Shown here: positions 1 to 13,000 of the stretch, one piece after another
How positions within the stretch are numbered: the stretch's first letter is position 1
Layout of the letters: each line of letters starts with the position of its first letter
NCBI RefSeq assembly: GCF_002865645.1
Contig: NW_020194684.1
Coordinates: 3,043,030 to 3,107,029, forward strand
DNA length: 64,000 nt
Reading direction: 5' to 3'
Origin: Hyaloscypha bicolor E
Taxonomy: Eukaryota; Ascomycota; Leotiomycetes; Helotiales; Hyaloscyphaceae
Translations under genes and position numbers: made by a program
Notes under the pieces: generated by a model
The model's database searches: none
The model's input: only the letters and a program-made list of their open reading frames with translations
Told to the model about the DNA's origin: nothing

Positions 1-2335
1 CTCCAAGATGTGATTCTACCGTAGGCCACCAGCCTAGTATGCTACGTGCTCTAATATCTTTCAAGTTCACATCTGATAAGAGTGCTCTGAGCGGGCATCT
101 CTGCACAACATCTTTGTATGCGAGTGTTGTGCCGTCAGTGTTGCGAATACAATGCCATTGAACCACGTCGTTTTGTTTCTTCGTAGGAACAAATGCTGTT
201 GAATGGCCTTTCACAATAAGGCCACCTTCAAACTCAAAAGCATGCGTTGCACCTCCTAGCGCAGCCATCATCTCCAGAGAAATTTCGAGTCCGATTTCAT
301 CCCCGCGACTAGGAATTGGAAATCCTGTTGCGATGGTAGCGTTACAAAATAGCGAATGCCAGCATGCCACTTGCTCTTTTTCCAGTCGTTTATTCTCAAA
401 GGTAATAGTAAGGGCCCCTGGACTCAGAGTATCAGACTCTGACCTACAAACGATTGCCTCGCAGTATTCGATCTGGTCATCAGTGGAGGTCCTGAAAGAG
501 GCTCCAATCCAAGCGAGCTGTTGCACGACTTCGACAATTGCATCTTCAGAACCTTTTACAGACACTAGCGTTGGCTCGAAATGTTCAATGCAAATTTCGA
601 GGGTGGAATATTGTACTAGAAGATGTCAGATGTGGTGCTCCCATTGATTTCCAGAACATCTCAATTCAGTGCCTTCTCTTTGAGTATTTGGAATGTAATG
701 GGAACCCAACAAGGAAAGTAAACAAAACTGACCTTTTGCTGTGCGATCTTCTTTATTAAGAGCTGCTTGCAGGACCGAGAGCACATTCTCACATGTGAGG
801 GGCCAGTTTTGCTTCAAGTATGCAGCACATGTAGTTGCTTGGGCAAACAACGCCGAACCGGTCAATGTAATCGCTGATGCTAAGTCTCCGCCAGAGCCTT
901 CATCTATGTATAGGCGTGTGAATCCCAAAACATCCCAGGAAATGGTCAGTGACAGGGTTCTGTCATATTTTTGCCCGACACTAATTGTTTTTGAACTTTC
1001 ATCTGTGCTACCAGCAATTACTGCGTCTCTGATCCGAGCCAGCTGTTCCCCGCAATCAAAATCAAAGCTGGAAGAGATGTTGCTTTCCTGCTTGATTTTA
1101 CTGCTAGGTTGAGATTTGCTTTTAAATGTAGCGGAAATATGTTCGGCTGCGGTCGACAAGGAAGTAGATAACCTCGGGGTTGTATTCCTTTGAGTCGATT
1201 CCATAATGGTGTCCTTGCTCCCCTTTATGCCTGCAACGGGTTTCGATGATGTAGACCCCTCACTGCCATACTCGGGCTTGATTTTCGCCGTTGTGTATTT
1301 AGACACACTTGGCAGCTGATATCTCGCTTCATGCCCCTCATAAATCGATCCAGGGTGGAAGAGATAGTCAGGTGATTCCTGGATGGATTTCGCTTCTTCA
1401 GCGGAGAGAGTTGGTTCTGCAGGGATTTCTAAAGGTGCGATGTTAGAGCGGTAATAATGACCCCGCCCATCATAGCCACCGCTGTATCCAGGACCAAGTA
1501 ACATAGACGATGTCCCAGACATCGTGATATCGCCCGGTGTTCTGGGCGTTAAGCCAGGTGTATATGCGCCGCATCCACCACCTGCTCCTCCTGATCCACC
1601 AGGTCCTGTAGACGTATTGGAGCCGCGGCGTTCGCCTTGGTAATGCCCTGGTGAACGACCACGCACCACCATCGGCGCGGACATCCGTGATGCGATTTTC
1701 ACCCAACGGTCCGCGTGCTGGGGTCCCACGTCTGCGAAGAGCTCGACAAAGAGGTGGTAGTACTGTTGTGCTGCGCGCCGTTTTTCATTATTGTCTGTGG
1801 CGTTCTTGAATTGGATGCGTTCAAAGGTTGCTTCGATTTGAGGGGAGTTGGGGTTCTGGTTAAAGCCTTGCGCGTCGTAGATGCTGCCTCTAGAGCCGCT
1901 TAAGCCGCTGTCTCCTCCGTAGAGGCCGTGAGGCGCGGGGGGACGGGGCGCAAGGGTAATGCGTGCGGGGGCGTCTTGCGGCCCTTTATCGCGCTTGGGA
2001 GTGTGTTGGACGAGTTCGATGGATTTCCCGTCCTGGCCGTCGACACCGGCTGCTATTGACATGGCGAAGTTGTGTACTTGGGCACCGGAGCCGCCGTGTT
2101 TTCCTACGAGATATATAGCTCCTTTTGGGATCGTAGGTTGGAGGGTATAGGAGCAACTTAAGGAGAAGTAGTTTCTTCGGTAACAGGTCCAGTCATTGTC
2201 GGCCATAAAAAACCCTTTATCAATGATCCCAAAAATCTCGGGCTTTATAGGCTGTCCCTCCGAGGTTTGAAGTGAGAAGAGAACCTCAGTTGGGAAAAGA
2301 GGGGGACAAGGCGTCCCTCCAAGTGAGCTATCCAT
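1..2335 (-). CDS. NDT80/PhoG-type transcription regulator with fungus-specific C-terminal domain (partial)
   Basis: Two exons are visible: 2335-733 and 615-1, with a 117-bp intron at 732-616 (GTCAGT donor, TTCTAG acceptor) that keeps the frame. At least 738 residues are present and the gene leaves the window, so the end is missing. Residues about 40-236 match the NDT80/PhoG DNA-binding family: DNDWTCYRRNYFSLSCSYTL at 46-65, FERIQFKNATDNNEKRRAAQ at 171-190, then WVKIASR and the closing RGRSPGHYQ near 225-233. A Gly/Ser/Pro-rich linker (240-420) follows. Residues about 460 onward resemble a C-terminal region I recall from many unnamed fungal proteins (SLTISWDVLGF, QQLAWIGASFR, GLEISLEMMAALGG). 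The start is the first ATG ahead of the domain. Family members control meiosis, protease secretion or heterokaryon incompatibility (Ndt80, XprG, VIB-1); which role applies here cannot be told. The fusion is continuous inside exon 1, so it does not depend on the splice model. Confidence 0.82.
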
Positions 2336-3293
2336 GTTGGAGATAAAATTTGTGAAGCTGCGTAGTCGTTAAGGCTGGTGACAATGGTGCAGTATTTCAG
2401 TACGATATAATGGGAGGCAAAGAAGGGACCTCCCGAGAGTTCTGTTCGTTCCGCCCACCAGTGCGATCGAATTCGTCTTTAATATGGCGCAATTCTCCGT
2501 AACTTCGATGCACGAGAATGCGAAACAAGTTCGTACGCGGCCAGGCTTTCGCCAGATCTGCTGGAAGAGTATCCTCCTGGACGTGTGCAGAGAGTGTGTT
2601 CGGGAAGGAAGCTCATGCATGAGAGTATAATGAATAATAGTCTTCTCATGAGACGACAGACTTACAGATGTCGTGGTATGAAACCAGATTTGAGGTTGTC
2701 ATCTTAGGAGAGCCAACGCACACACGGACCAGGGGTGGAAAACCGAGTGGAGCGGAGCGCGCCAAGATTGCAGAAATGTGCGGTTTCCACTCCTTGCTCA
2801 CCCCCCAGCACGCGTCAGTCAGTCAGTCGCTCCCACGACAATAACCTTAGTCCTAACACATACGAACCGATCCTCGCAACTCCAAACGGGCGATTTCTTA
2901 CTCTCTAGTGTTGAGACCCATCTTTACGAGGGCTATACCTCCCTTTGATCTATATTTCTCTAATTATGGTTCTACATTCCGCGGAGTTCGGCTCCAGGGA
3001 TTAATTAACCTTACTCCGATCCACGTGCCCGAACCTTACGCCGTCGGCCAAGATTTACCTAGGCAGCAGCATTTGCAGGTCCACGTGCTCGATTCTACAT
3101 TCTCGATCGATTGCGCCTCTGGAAAAGCGGCATTCGCAAATCTCGGTTCTAAGGTCCAGAGACCCACTCACTCTATTGACGATCTAGTGCCGAGGTATCG
3201 TCGACTTTTCCGGAATTCTGCAATTTGATCTTCGAATTGTGTTAGAATTTGAGTTTTATATGGTTTATAGTGTCAGATATCTGAATCGCTGTC
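2336..3293. other. upstream region of the NDT80-type gene, no gene seen
   Basis: Normal-composition intergenic sequence that should hold the promoter and 5' leader of the minus-strand NDT80-type gene. A short GTCA tandem (about 2815-2826) is present. Open frames on both strands (for example 2908-3228 plus) show no motif and no family resemblance. I see no RNA gene. Confidence 0.5.
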
Positions 3294-3328
3294 ACATACG
3301 ACCATAGACTGAGGAGAATTGGGCTATC
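3294..3328 (+). pseudogene. 5S rRNA-like fragment, copy 1
   Basis: Thirty-five bases starting ACATACGACCATAG look like the 5' end of a fungal 5S rRNA gene and are identical base for base to 37,496-37,530. The following 40 or so bases only loosely resemble the rest of 5S (a CTAGCCTCAAGA stretch could match the helix II partner), and no intact internal control region or 3' half is visible. It is read as a truncated or strongly diverged 5S pseudogene, or as the head of a 5S-derived short element. Confidence 0.55.
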
Positions 3329-3737
3329 GCCTTACGCTTGATCTACTCTAGCCTCAAGAACAATCGCATTCTAGATACTCAAGCCCCAAGATCGCTCGCG
3401 TCGTAATCAGTTCTTAGCTCTCGATTTTCAGAAGCGATATTACTCGTTACTGCTTTTGAATGTAAGATTATCACCGCAAAAAAAACGCTGCCGCACCTGC
3501 GCCCCAGATGCGGCTAGTGCGCACATCCCTCACCGCCCGAGTGAAGCGTGCGCCCGATCGCAAGGCCCCTTTGATTAATTATTACGATAATAACGAGCAT
3601 TTTTCTTACAGAAAAAATTAGTAGAGTTATAGTATAATATACTAATAGTAGCTCCTCGTTCTCCGTTCAAGGAAACACCTCGTTGCGGGCGAGTTATCTC
3701 AAATAATAATAATAAACTACTACTTACCCCGCTATTG
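3329..3737. other. intergenic, no gene seen
   Basis: No coding sequence is recognised. One half of the hairpin motif described at 3738-3765 occurs alone at about 3478-3494 (A-run then CGCTGCCGC), facing its complement at 3753-3770, so 3478-3770 could be one short inverted-repeat element of about 290 bp. Confidence 0.35.
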
Positions 3738-3765
3738 AAAACGCTGCCGCTGGCGGCAGCGTTTT
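3738..3765. repeat. GC-rich hairpin, copy 1 (perfect)
   Basis: Perfect inverted repeat with 13-bp arms (AAAACGCTGCCGC) and a 2-base loop, followed by a T-run. Related hairpins lie at 3812-3837 and 4259-4282. It resembles the shape of an intrinsic terminator, but this is a fungal genome, so a terminal inverted repeat or foldback element end is more likely. Confidence 0.75.
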
Positions 3766-3811
3766 TTTTTGCCCTGTGAAGACCGAACTTTCAATATTCG
3801 CGAGATAAAAT

Positions 3812-3837
3812 AAACGCTACCGCGAGCGGCAGCGTTT
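3812..3837. repeat. GC-rich hairpin, copy 2
   Basis: Twelve-base arms (AAACGCTACCGC against GCGGCAGCGTTT) with one mismatch and a 2-base loop. Same core as the perfect hairpin 47 bases upstream. Confidence 0.7.
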
Positions 3838-3908
3838 TTAAGAAAATTGCCCCTTGTTCAGAAAATTTGGGTAGTAGGAAAGGGCTAACTAATAAGAATC
3901 CCGTATGC

Positions 3909-4062
3909 TTAATTAATTACTTACTAATTAATTACTTACTAATTAATTACTTACTAATTAATTACTTACTAATTAATTACTTACTAATTAATTACTTACT
4001 AATTAATTACTTACTAATTAATTACTTACTAATTAATTACTTACTAATTAATTACTTATTAA
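3909..4062 (+). repeat. 15-bp minisatellite, about 10 units
   Basis: Near-perfect tandem array of the unit TTACTAATTAATTAC, ending in a decayed unit near 4062. Because 15 is a multiple of three the array is open on the plus strand as repeated LLINY, but nothing suggests it is translated. Confidence 0.9.
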
Positions 4063-4129
4063 GTAGCTTCCTTACTTCCGTTACTAGTAATCTTTATATA
4101 GCCTTTCTAAATATATTCTTTTATCTAGT

Positions 4130-4250
4130 AAAGAATATGGCTATTCGTATATGGCACCTCCCAGTAAGGAATATATGGCCATTCCCAAATGGCCTATGCT
4201 AGTGAGGAATATAGCTATTCGCGTGTGGCACATGCTGGTCACGTGCACCG
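4130..4250 (+). repeat. three imperfect repeats of about 36 bp
   Basis: Three diverged units, each with a core like GGAATATGGCTATTCGTATATGGCAC followed by a TGCTGG/CCCAGT-like tail. They lie directly upstream of the third GC-rich hairpin. No gene is recognised in the overlapping short frames on either strand. Confidence 0.5.
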
Positions 4251-4258
4251 GCAGAAAA

Positions 4259-4282
4259 AAACGCTGCGTCCTGGCAGCGTTT
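4259..4282. repeat. GC-rich hairpin, copy 3
   Basis: Nine-base arms (AAACGCTGC against GCAGCGTTT) around a 6-base loop. Same core as the hairpins at 3738 and 3812. Confidence 0.65.
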
Positions 4283-5049
4283 ATTTTCGGAATGAATACT
4301 ATCCGGCTAATCGAGAACGCAGAATCACAGACTTGCAAAAGTTACCCCTTAAACCTTGGCCGAAAGCTCGCTATTTCACGCAAAGTTTCGAGCATGCGGA
4401 TTAGAGTAACTAAATCTTGGAGCTAAGATCCAGGAACAGGGAAATACAAGGTATCCCAGACAAAATCTTACCGATATGCAACAAAGTTATTAAGTAGCGT
4501 ATTCCGAATATCCAATCACTTGACGGTAGGTTACTTAACGTACTATGGCTAGCCTAGTAAAAGATTTTGAGGTACTCGTTATTACTACTATCCAGGAATT
4601 GCGGGATTTTGAGGTTAAATACTAAAAGACTATTTAAAATCAGGAATTCTCTATTCCTTGACCATAAATCTATACTATTTAATATTTTTAGTATATTATT
4701 TAGACGTCTTAGAGTATTAAGAAGTACTAAGTTAATAAATATATCTCTCAAAATATAGGAAGATTATAGTTCTTATTTGCCTATTATAGGAGAATTACCG
4801 AAACTTATAGAAGAGCTAGCTATACTATTTAAGATATTATTTCTTTTTATATAGACTATATAGAAATTCAAGAAGCTTATGAATTCATATTAATAAGATA
4901 AGATTTAAAGCGAAGACTACTTTATTTCTGGTTCTTTATAGCTCGGATTTAGGATAGGGGTAGGTAAAGAAGTATAGGAATAATTAAGTATACTTTTAGA
5001 GACGGTAATAGAGGTTATTAAGACAAAGTACTATTTATTAGATTTAATA

Positions 5050-5337
5050 TTATAAGAAGGAAACTATAATAAGACAAAAACCTATATAAAGTATACTAGA
5101 GTATAAAATATAACTTAATAGCAAAATAATAAATTAAAAGTATAAATAGTAAAGTATAAATAATATATAATATATAAAAGCTTAATTAATTAAATACTTA
5201 TAAGGGATTATTTTCTAGGACTATAAAAAAACCAGCTTTTTTATACAATTTCTATAAGTTATATATAAAAGGCTATAACCTTTACTATATAACTAAAATA
5301 ATATAATTTTTGGAAAATATAGCCTATTATACTATAT
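5050..5337 (-). repeat. LTR of element Y copy A (3' LTR in coding sense)
   Basis: Matches 25,502-25,804, 59,511-59,834 and the reverse complement of 47,559-47,873. It lacks about 15 bases (CCTTAAAACCGCC) present in the other LTRs. In copy C the inner flank carries a purine-rich stretch (AAGGGGTCGG on the minus strand) suited to a polypurine tract, which sets the coding sense. Confidence 0.75.
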
Positions 5338-5399
5338 CTGACTTCTTATTTACTTATACTTATTTCCTAAATACTAAAAATAACAGAAAAATCTTACTT

Positions 5400-7732
5400 A
5401 GAATCCGAAATAATAAAATAATTAGAATTTTCCTTTATTAGTTAATCTAATTTCTTCTTAATATACCTAAAATAAAACTTATTACTCTTAAATAGTCTTA
5501 TTTCATACTTCCGAACTTGTTTAAAAATAACCCGAACTCGCTTAGTTATATTTTTATACTAAATCTAATATAGTTCTCTATATTAATTAGTATTTGCCTT
5601 TAATTATTACTTAATTTCCGCCTTTATTACTAGGTATTAAAAAGGCTTATTATAGCGAATTATATTATAAATCATACTAATATACTCTAAATAAATAGCT
5701 TCTTCGAATTTCGTATTATTTATAGTATTCTTAAATTAATCTTTAATAAAAGGAGAAAGCTCTAAATAAGAGGCTTTAATAACCTTATAGGAAACTCTAT
5801 TTTCATATATTCTATTCTTAATAGTAATTAGACTTATTAGAATTATAATAAAAGGCCTATTAAATAGTAAATTATTATTAAGCTATTCTTTAGCTTATAT
5901 ATTATTCGAGAATTAATACTTGCCTATAATTCCAGATTTATAAATTATCTAGCTAAAAGCATTTATTTATCTAATTAAATAAACTATATTCGGAGTTTTT
6001 CCTTCTATTACTTTTAATAAATACTTGCCTATTTCCTTAGCTACTTCTGGCTTAAATTTATTAGAAATAGAAAAGTAATTAATATCTTTAAAAAATCTCT
6101 TACTAAAAATAATAGTCTTTTTATAATTTATAAGAAAAATATAGCTAATATTTTAATACTTTTTATTAAGATAAAATTTGCTATTTAAAGCTTTAATAAT
6201 AGCTAGATCTTTAATATTACCTTTATACTAATTATAATTAATACTTCTAGAAGTATAGTATTAGGCTAGCTAAAAGTAAATAACTAAATAAATAGGGTAC
6301 TTATTTAATACCTTATAAAATCCGAGCCATATTAATAGATCTATTATTAAAAGTTAAAAGACTAAGATAAAATAACTATTATTTAGATCTTTATACTTTA
6401 ATATATTATCTTTTTAGAAATAGAACTTTAATATCTTTATTTCCTCTATTAAAAGCTTTTAAATACTAAGCTTCTTAATTTACTTTAGATAATCTTTCTT
6501 ATAAATATAACTATTTATATCTAGATTAGTAATACTAGATTCAGGAATAGAAACTATAGTATTAAATTAGAGTTATAAATTTAAGCGGAATTAATTAGAA
6601 ATATAATACTTATATTTATATTTCTTAATTTCCTGGTTTTTATAAAAGAAATCCCGTATTTCTTTATTTACTCAAGTAACGGAAATATATTTCTTGCTTT
6701 TAGTAACTTTATAGATCTTAGTAACTAGCTTTAGAAAGTCCTTAATATTATTAATATCTCCTATATTAATAGAGAGAATATTAGTAAGCTACTAAATATA
6801 TATTATATAAAAAGCTTTAAGGAATTCATTAATAATCCTATAGTATTCTTATTTATAAATAGGTTCTAAAATATTACTATATATTTTCTTAAAAATATAT
6901 TTATCTTATTAAGTAAGTATTAACTTCTATTTAGCTAATATCTTATAAGTATACTAGATATCTTTAAGTTCCCCGAATTTAATATCTTTAGTTTTTTGCT
7001 TTTTAGTTCTAGATATAAATATAAGAGTTTTTCTAAATAGTATCTTTTCTTTTAGAATAAAAGATTTCTTCTTACTTTCCTCTTTATTTTTCTTTATTTT
7101 ACTAGCCTTATACTTGAACTAGTATTTAGATTTTTGCTATTTATTAGGAGTCTTAGGCTTAGCTTACTTTTCTTTCTTATTAGGTTTTTTTTATTTAGTT
7201 ATACTAGTTTTACTAATCTTACTAGCAGATTTATTATTAGGCTATATTAAATTAGCTCTATTTTTATTAGCTAGATCTAATTAAGTTAAAGCTAAAATTA
7301 TAATAAGGGCTTATTTTTTAGACTTATTTCAAAAAGCAGAAAAAGACTTATTATTATAAATTTCCTTAATTAGAATTCAGGAAGTATTAAAGATATATTA
7401 TCTAGCCTTGAGATTATTAGCTAATAGTAGCTTAAAAACTAATTCTCTAGGTTCCGAAATAGCTTTAGTATATTTAAGTACTTTAGTAATATCTAATTTA
7501 GTAAATATCCTAGTATTTTAATACTTTTTATTTTTAATATATTCTAAAATAGCTTTATTAATTAACTAAATAGCTTTATATATTAAAGCTTTTATTTTAA
7601 AAAGGAAATATAACTTTTTATAAATGTTTTTACTAAAATTATTATAGATATTATTAATATATTAGCCAAAAGCTTTATTATATATTACGATTTTATTCTA
7701 ACTTTTAGTATTAAGACTATTTATTATAGTTT
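5400..7732 (-). pseudogene. unrecognised accessory ORF of element Y (copy A, distal part)
   Basis: Degraded minus-strand frame downstream of integrase, continued on the other side of element Z at about 15,490-15,860. The better preserved copy at 59,850-62,580 shows about 900 codons broken only by RIP-type stops. I do not recognise the protein. It is described at copy C. Confidence 0.5.
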
Positions 7733-8030
7733 TTATAAAGTATTTATTAGTAGGCAATAAGATAATAGAATGAATTAGTAAGTTATAAAACCATAGTATT
7801 AAATTTAGTATAGAACTAATCTCTGTCTTTCCTATAAAGTCTAAAGAAGCTCCCTCTAAATAGAAGGCCTTAATAATATATATATAATTAGTAATTTATA
7901 AGCCTAATACTTATAATATAAATAGTAGTTAGTTATAAAGTTAAAGGGCCTCTAATTTCTCTAATTAATACTTGTAATATCCGAGGTTTATTATATGCCC
8001 TTAAGTTATATATAATCCTATATATATTAT
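7733..8030 (-). repeat. LTR of element Z (3' LTR in coding sense)
   Basis: Same 298-bp length as 15,191-15,488, differing mostly by C/T and G/A exchanges. Confidence 0.88.
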
Positions 8031-11000
8031 AATTATATCTTTCTTCTAGAATCTTATTCCCAAGATCTATTAATCTATTCTGGTAAATATTTAATTAATT
8101 AATTATTTAATTAAGATAAACTTCTAGTATCTTGGGAAATAGTTTTACTAATATAATCTGGATAATAAATATAAAAATTATCTAATTAGATTAGAGCTAA
8201 GTAAGTAAGAAGAAAGAGTAATTATATCCCAGATATAGGGGCTAGCTAGTAATTACGATTTCGTTTAGGATCTAAGTATTCTAATTAGCTTAATCTAAAA
8301 TACTAAGATACTATTTTATAAAATTAATATTATTTATTAGATCTCGTATTAGAATAATCTAAATAGTTATATAGAAAGAATTTAATAAATATTTATATAA
8401 AAAACCTATATAAATATTTCTAAGGTCCTAGAGATTATTTATAGGCTTCTAGAAATATATATTAATTAGTTATACTAATTTCTAATTAGGACTAGTATAA
8501 AAACTAGTAATTAGTTTAGGTAATTCTCTATTTCTATAAAAGAACCTCTTTATATTATTATATTTTCTTTTTCTTTCTAATAACTATATATATAATAACT
8601 TTTTCTATTATTATTTTCTAGTTTCTTTTTCTATTCTTTTTTAAGTTTTCTTTAATTATTTTTAATTATTTTTATAATATTTTCTTCTAGCTTTATTATT
8701 TACTTATATAATAATAAATATAAAGATAATCTTATAGTCTTTTTTCTTATTACTAGTAAATACTTGAAATATTTTAAGTATTTACTTATTAATTCTTTTA
8801 TCTTATATATTATAATATCTAGTAAGAAGAATTATAACTATTATAATAAGAGTTCTAAGTCTTATATATTAGTAAGTTCTTTAGCTTTAATATTTATTAA
8901 AGCTAATATAATTTTAGATTTCTTATTATTTATTAGAGATTTACTAGTTCTAGAAAAATACTATTATAACTTTTAAGAAATTTCTTAAAATATATCCTAA
9001 ATAATATTATACTAACGAGAATAATACTATTAATTAGGTTTTTAAAAACTAAAAAAATACTAATAAGTTTCGGAATTCTTCTTTCTGCCTTAATAAGGCA
9101 AATAATAATATTACTTGAATTAGTATTCCCAAAATAAGTTTTTTCTAATATATTTAGATATTTACTAATTCTTTAAAGAAATATTATAATATCTACTTTT
9201 AAGATATTAATCTTATTACTAAACTTATTACCGAAATTACGAAATAATCTATTACTAGTATTTTAAATACTAATAATATAATACTTATAGCTATTTAGGA
9301 CCTAATTTTAGAAGTTCAGACTTTTCATAAGATATATATAGCTATTATAAGTTCTTTATTTACTCTTTTTAATATTTTTAATACTAATATTATTATAGTA
9401 TAACTATATTTTATTAAGAAATAAGCAGATTCTAGAGAATATTAGCTAATTCTTTACTAAATTCTAAATAGAACTAGTATTTAGTATTCTTATTTTAGGA
9501 ATTAAAAATTTATAGAAATTAGAGTTTATTTATTTAAAATACTTATAACTAGTTTATTTATAATAAATCTTTCTTAATCCTAAATCTTTTTCTAATAATT
9601 TAAATATAATTTTTATAAGTTTTAATAAAATTCTAGAAAATCTTTATAAATAAAAAAACCCAGGAAAAGAGTATTTTTATTATTATTCCGGATCTTTTCT
9701 TAGCTATTTAGGTTCTTTCTTTCTTTTAAATAGTTTTTTTCTTAGTAATCCAGAATTCTTTTTAATCTTAAAAGATTATTAAAAAGTAATTTCGGATTTT
9801 AAGCTATAGTTTTAGTTATATAATTTTAGAAGTTTCTTAGAATTTTTAAGATTAGAAAAAGTAAGTAATTAGGTATTATAATTTTTAGGCCAGGCTTTTT
9901 ATTTAATTAAATACTATTACTTTTTATTTCTATTATCTTATTAGTAATTAATAATAGCTTTTATTTTCTATTTTTATTCTTTATTATTATTTACTAATTC
10001 CGGAAATTTTCCGAAGAAATATAAATATAGCTTCTAATTCTTTTTTATTATATATACTTAGTAATTCTAACTTATATACTAAATTACTAATATATTTAAA
10101 AATCCTAAATAGACTTATAAATTTTAGCTTAAGCTTCTTTATCTTAAGTTTAATATTTTTTATTAATAATATTATTTAGGCTTTTTTAGAATAGTATTTA
10201 ACTAACTAATACTTATTATAATAGGTTTCTCGGTTATTTTATATATAATACTATAAATTTTTAAGCTTTTTCTATTTTGCTTTAAAGGTTTCTAGCCTCT
10301 TATATATAACTAGTATCTTTTCTATAATCCTGTTTTTAGAATTCTATAAAAGTTAAAAGTAATATCTATAATATATATAGAAAAATATATTTTATAAAAC
10401 CTAATATTTTAAATTATTATATATAAATTCCATAAAAGATAATTTTTTAAACTAGTTATTTTTTTAGATATTATAATAATATTTTAGGTAATATTTCAGA
10501 GCCTAATTCTGTTTTTTTATTTAATTATTTATCTGAGAATAATAAACTATACTTAAATACTATTTATATATTAAGTAAAAATAGAAAGTAAACTAGAACT
10601 AGCTAGTAAATACTATTTCTTAATTAGAAATAATTTTATTAGAGAAGCTAAAAATTAAGAAAACATATTCTTATATAATCTTATAATATATAATATATTT
10701 TGCTATTTTAGAGTATTAGTTAATAACTATAAAAATTATATTAAAATCGGGATTTCCTATTAGGTTCTTATATAATAATAGACCTATAATAAAATCTATA
10801 GAAATCTTACTTTAGGATCTTTTAGGCTATAATAAACTACTAAGTAAATTATATAATAAATACCTCTTTACTTTAATTTTCTAGTAAATATTATATTCTT
10901 AATAATAATTATAAATATCTCTTTTTATATTCTTCTAATACTAGGACTTTCTAAGAAGCTCGAAAGTCTTTTCTATTTTATAGTATTTGGTTATTAGGTT

Positions 11001-11599
11001 ATTATAATAAAGCTTTATAATTTCTTAATATAAAATAGAATTATTAAATATAATAATTCTTAAATAATACCTAAATAAACCTGAATTATTTTTCCAGATT
11101 TCTTTTCTTTTAGTATCTTTCTTATTAAGCCTCTATTTTATAATATTCTAATATTAAGAATTATTTCTCTAAGCTATCTAGATAATATTTAGAAGAGATT
11201 TAGATAAAGGAGCTAGTATTATAGCTCTTTTAGTAGCTATATATATCTATATATAGGGAATTAGATATTTATAACTATCTAATTCAAAAACTCGAGAAAC
11301 TAAAAAGTCTTTAGTTCTATTAAGTAATATAGTTATAGATATTCTTATTATCTTAGCTATAGTAATAGAGCCTTTAAGATATTTTTCTATATCTTACTTC
11401 TTAACTAATTCTATAATTAAGAAATCTATAAGATAATCTATTTACTTATTTTATAATAAATATTTCTTTTTAGCTATTATAGATATAGTAAGTATTAAAT
11501 AATACCTATTCTAAAAAGGGAACTCTTTAGATATTTATAAGAATCTCTAAATTATAATTATAAAAGCTTTCTTTAGCTTATTCTAAAAGGTCGGAAGCC

Positions 11600-13000
11600 A
11601 AGTTATATTAATAGAACCTTTTTTATAATTAGGTCTTTTACTAGATCTATTTACTAAATTTAAGGTACTTCTATAGTAAATAATATTAAAACTATATATT
11701 ATAAGATATATTATCTAATATACTTAATAGCTCTTTAGATACTTTATTTCTATAAAGTATTAGAGGTTATTATAGTCTATAATAACCTTAATTATAAATC
11801 TGGATTCTTTAAGGTAATAATACTAATATTTAAAAGCTTTAATAATTATAAATAGCTTCTTATTATAGGTATTATAATTATATTTAGCTTTAGAAAGTTT
11901 CCGGAACTAGAATATTACTAGATACTAGTATTTTTTCGGGCTATTACTAGAATTAACTTATTATGAAATAGTATTAGTAATTACGAATTTTAATATATTA
12001 GTTTTAATATGAATTTTCTTAAAAGAATTAAAATAGACTAGAATAGGTATTATAATAAAAGCTTTTTTTAAAATCTTAAAGCTTTTAGCTATTTTATTTA
12101 TTTATATAAAGAGACCGGATTTCCGGCCCTTTTCTATTTCTTTTAAAAAATCTATTAAGCCTATAGTACCTGAGAGTAATAATAAATAAACCTATAATAA
12201 AAATTAGTAAATCTAAGAAATACTTAAATATTATAGAATAATTCTAGTTCTGGCTATTTAATAATACTACGAACCTATTTAGGATCTATATAAATATCTT
12301 CTATTCTAATAAAAAAGCCCAAGAATTCGATTTCCTTAATATTAAACTCGTATTTACTAAGTTTATAAAATAGGTTATTTTTATATAGCCTAATAAGTAT
12401 TTAGTAAATATAATTATAATATTTATCTTTATTTCGGGAATAAATAAGGATATTATCTAAATAAATAACTATAAAATAATTCAGGAGCCCTATAAATATA
12501 ATATTAATATATACTTAAAATATAACTAGTATATTAGCTAGTCTAAAAAGTATTATAAGATATTTAAAATAGCTATAATAAGTCCTAAAAGCCGTTTTTT
12601 ACTTATATTCTTTATGAATTCTTATTTAATAATATATATTCTTAAGATCTAGCTTTATAAAGATCTTAGTTCTTTGGAGCTAGTTAAGGGTCTTATTAAT
12701 AAAAGGAAGCAGATGCCGATTCTTAATTATAACTTAATTAAGTCTATAATAATTAATATAAAGATATAGTTCTCTATTTTTCTTGGGAATAAAAAGAATA
12801 AGTGCTTTTATTAGGCTTTTGCTAGGCCTTATATAATATTTATAAAGTATATCCTATAAATATAAATATAATACTTCTAGTTAGGTCTCTAATAGATTAT
12901 ATAAAGGCCTATATAGGACCGTACTATCTATATTAATAGAATATTTAATACTACTAAAATTAGAAAGTTCCGAAGCTTTATTAGAATTAAAAACCTTTAA
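11600..13000 (-). pseudogene. reverse transcriptase and RNase H of element Z
   Basis: Minus-strand frame with Ty3/gypsy landmarks: a YLDD-box relic (YLDN) in FIVIYLDNILIYSRNKDK at about 12,440-12,490, NKYEFNIKEIEFLGF shortly after, and the RNase H stretch LSKAKYNYNTYNKKLFIII followed by a TDHKNLQY-like relic near 11.75-11.87 kb. TAG codons replace expected Gln (for example DPK*VRSI). Not functional. Confidence 0.85.

Noticed and set aside
333..1112. Plus-strand open frames at 333-647, 538-759 and 741-1112
   Set aside because: They are antisense shadows of the NDT80-type gene, with no motif of their own.
2908..3228. 106-codon plus-strand frame
   Set aside because: No recognisable domain, no conserved start context, and it lies in the region just before the 5S-like fragment. 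It cannot be supported.
3738..3770. Hairpin followed by a T-run, like an intrinsic terminator
   Set aside because: The genome is fungal and the same hairpin core recurs nearby without any gene end, so a repeat element is the simpler reading.
3909..4062. Regular repeats that could suggest a CRISPR array or a LLINY-repeat protein
   Set aside because: The units are contiguous 15-mers without spacers, in a eukaryotic genome. The open frame is a by-product of the period being a multiple of three.
8764..8976. 70-codon plus-strand frame inside element Z
   Set aside because: Composed almost only of Ile, Leu, Ser, Lys, Asn and Tyr, as any frame in RIPped DNA is. No motif.
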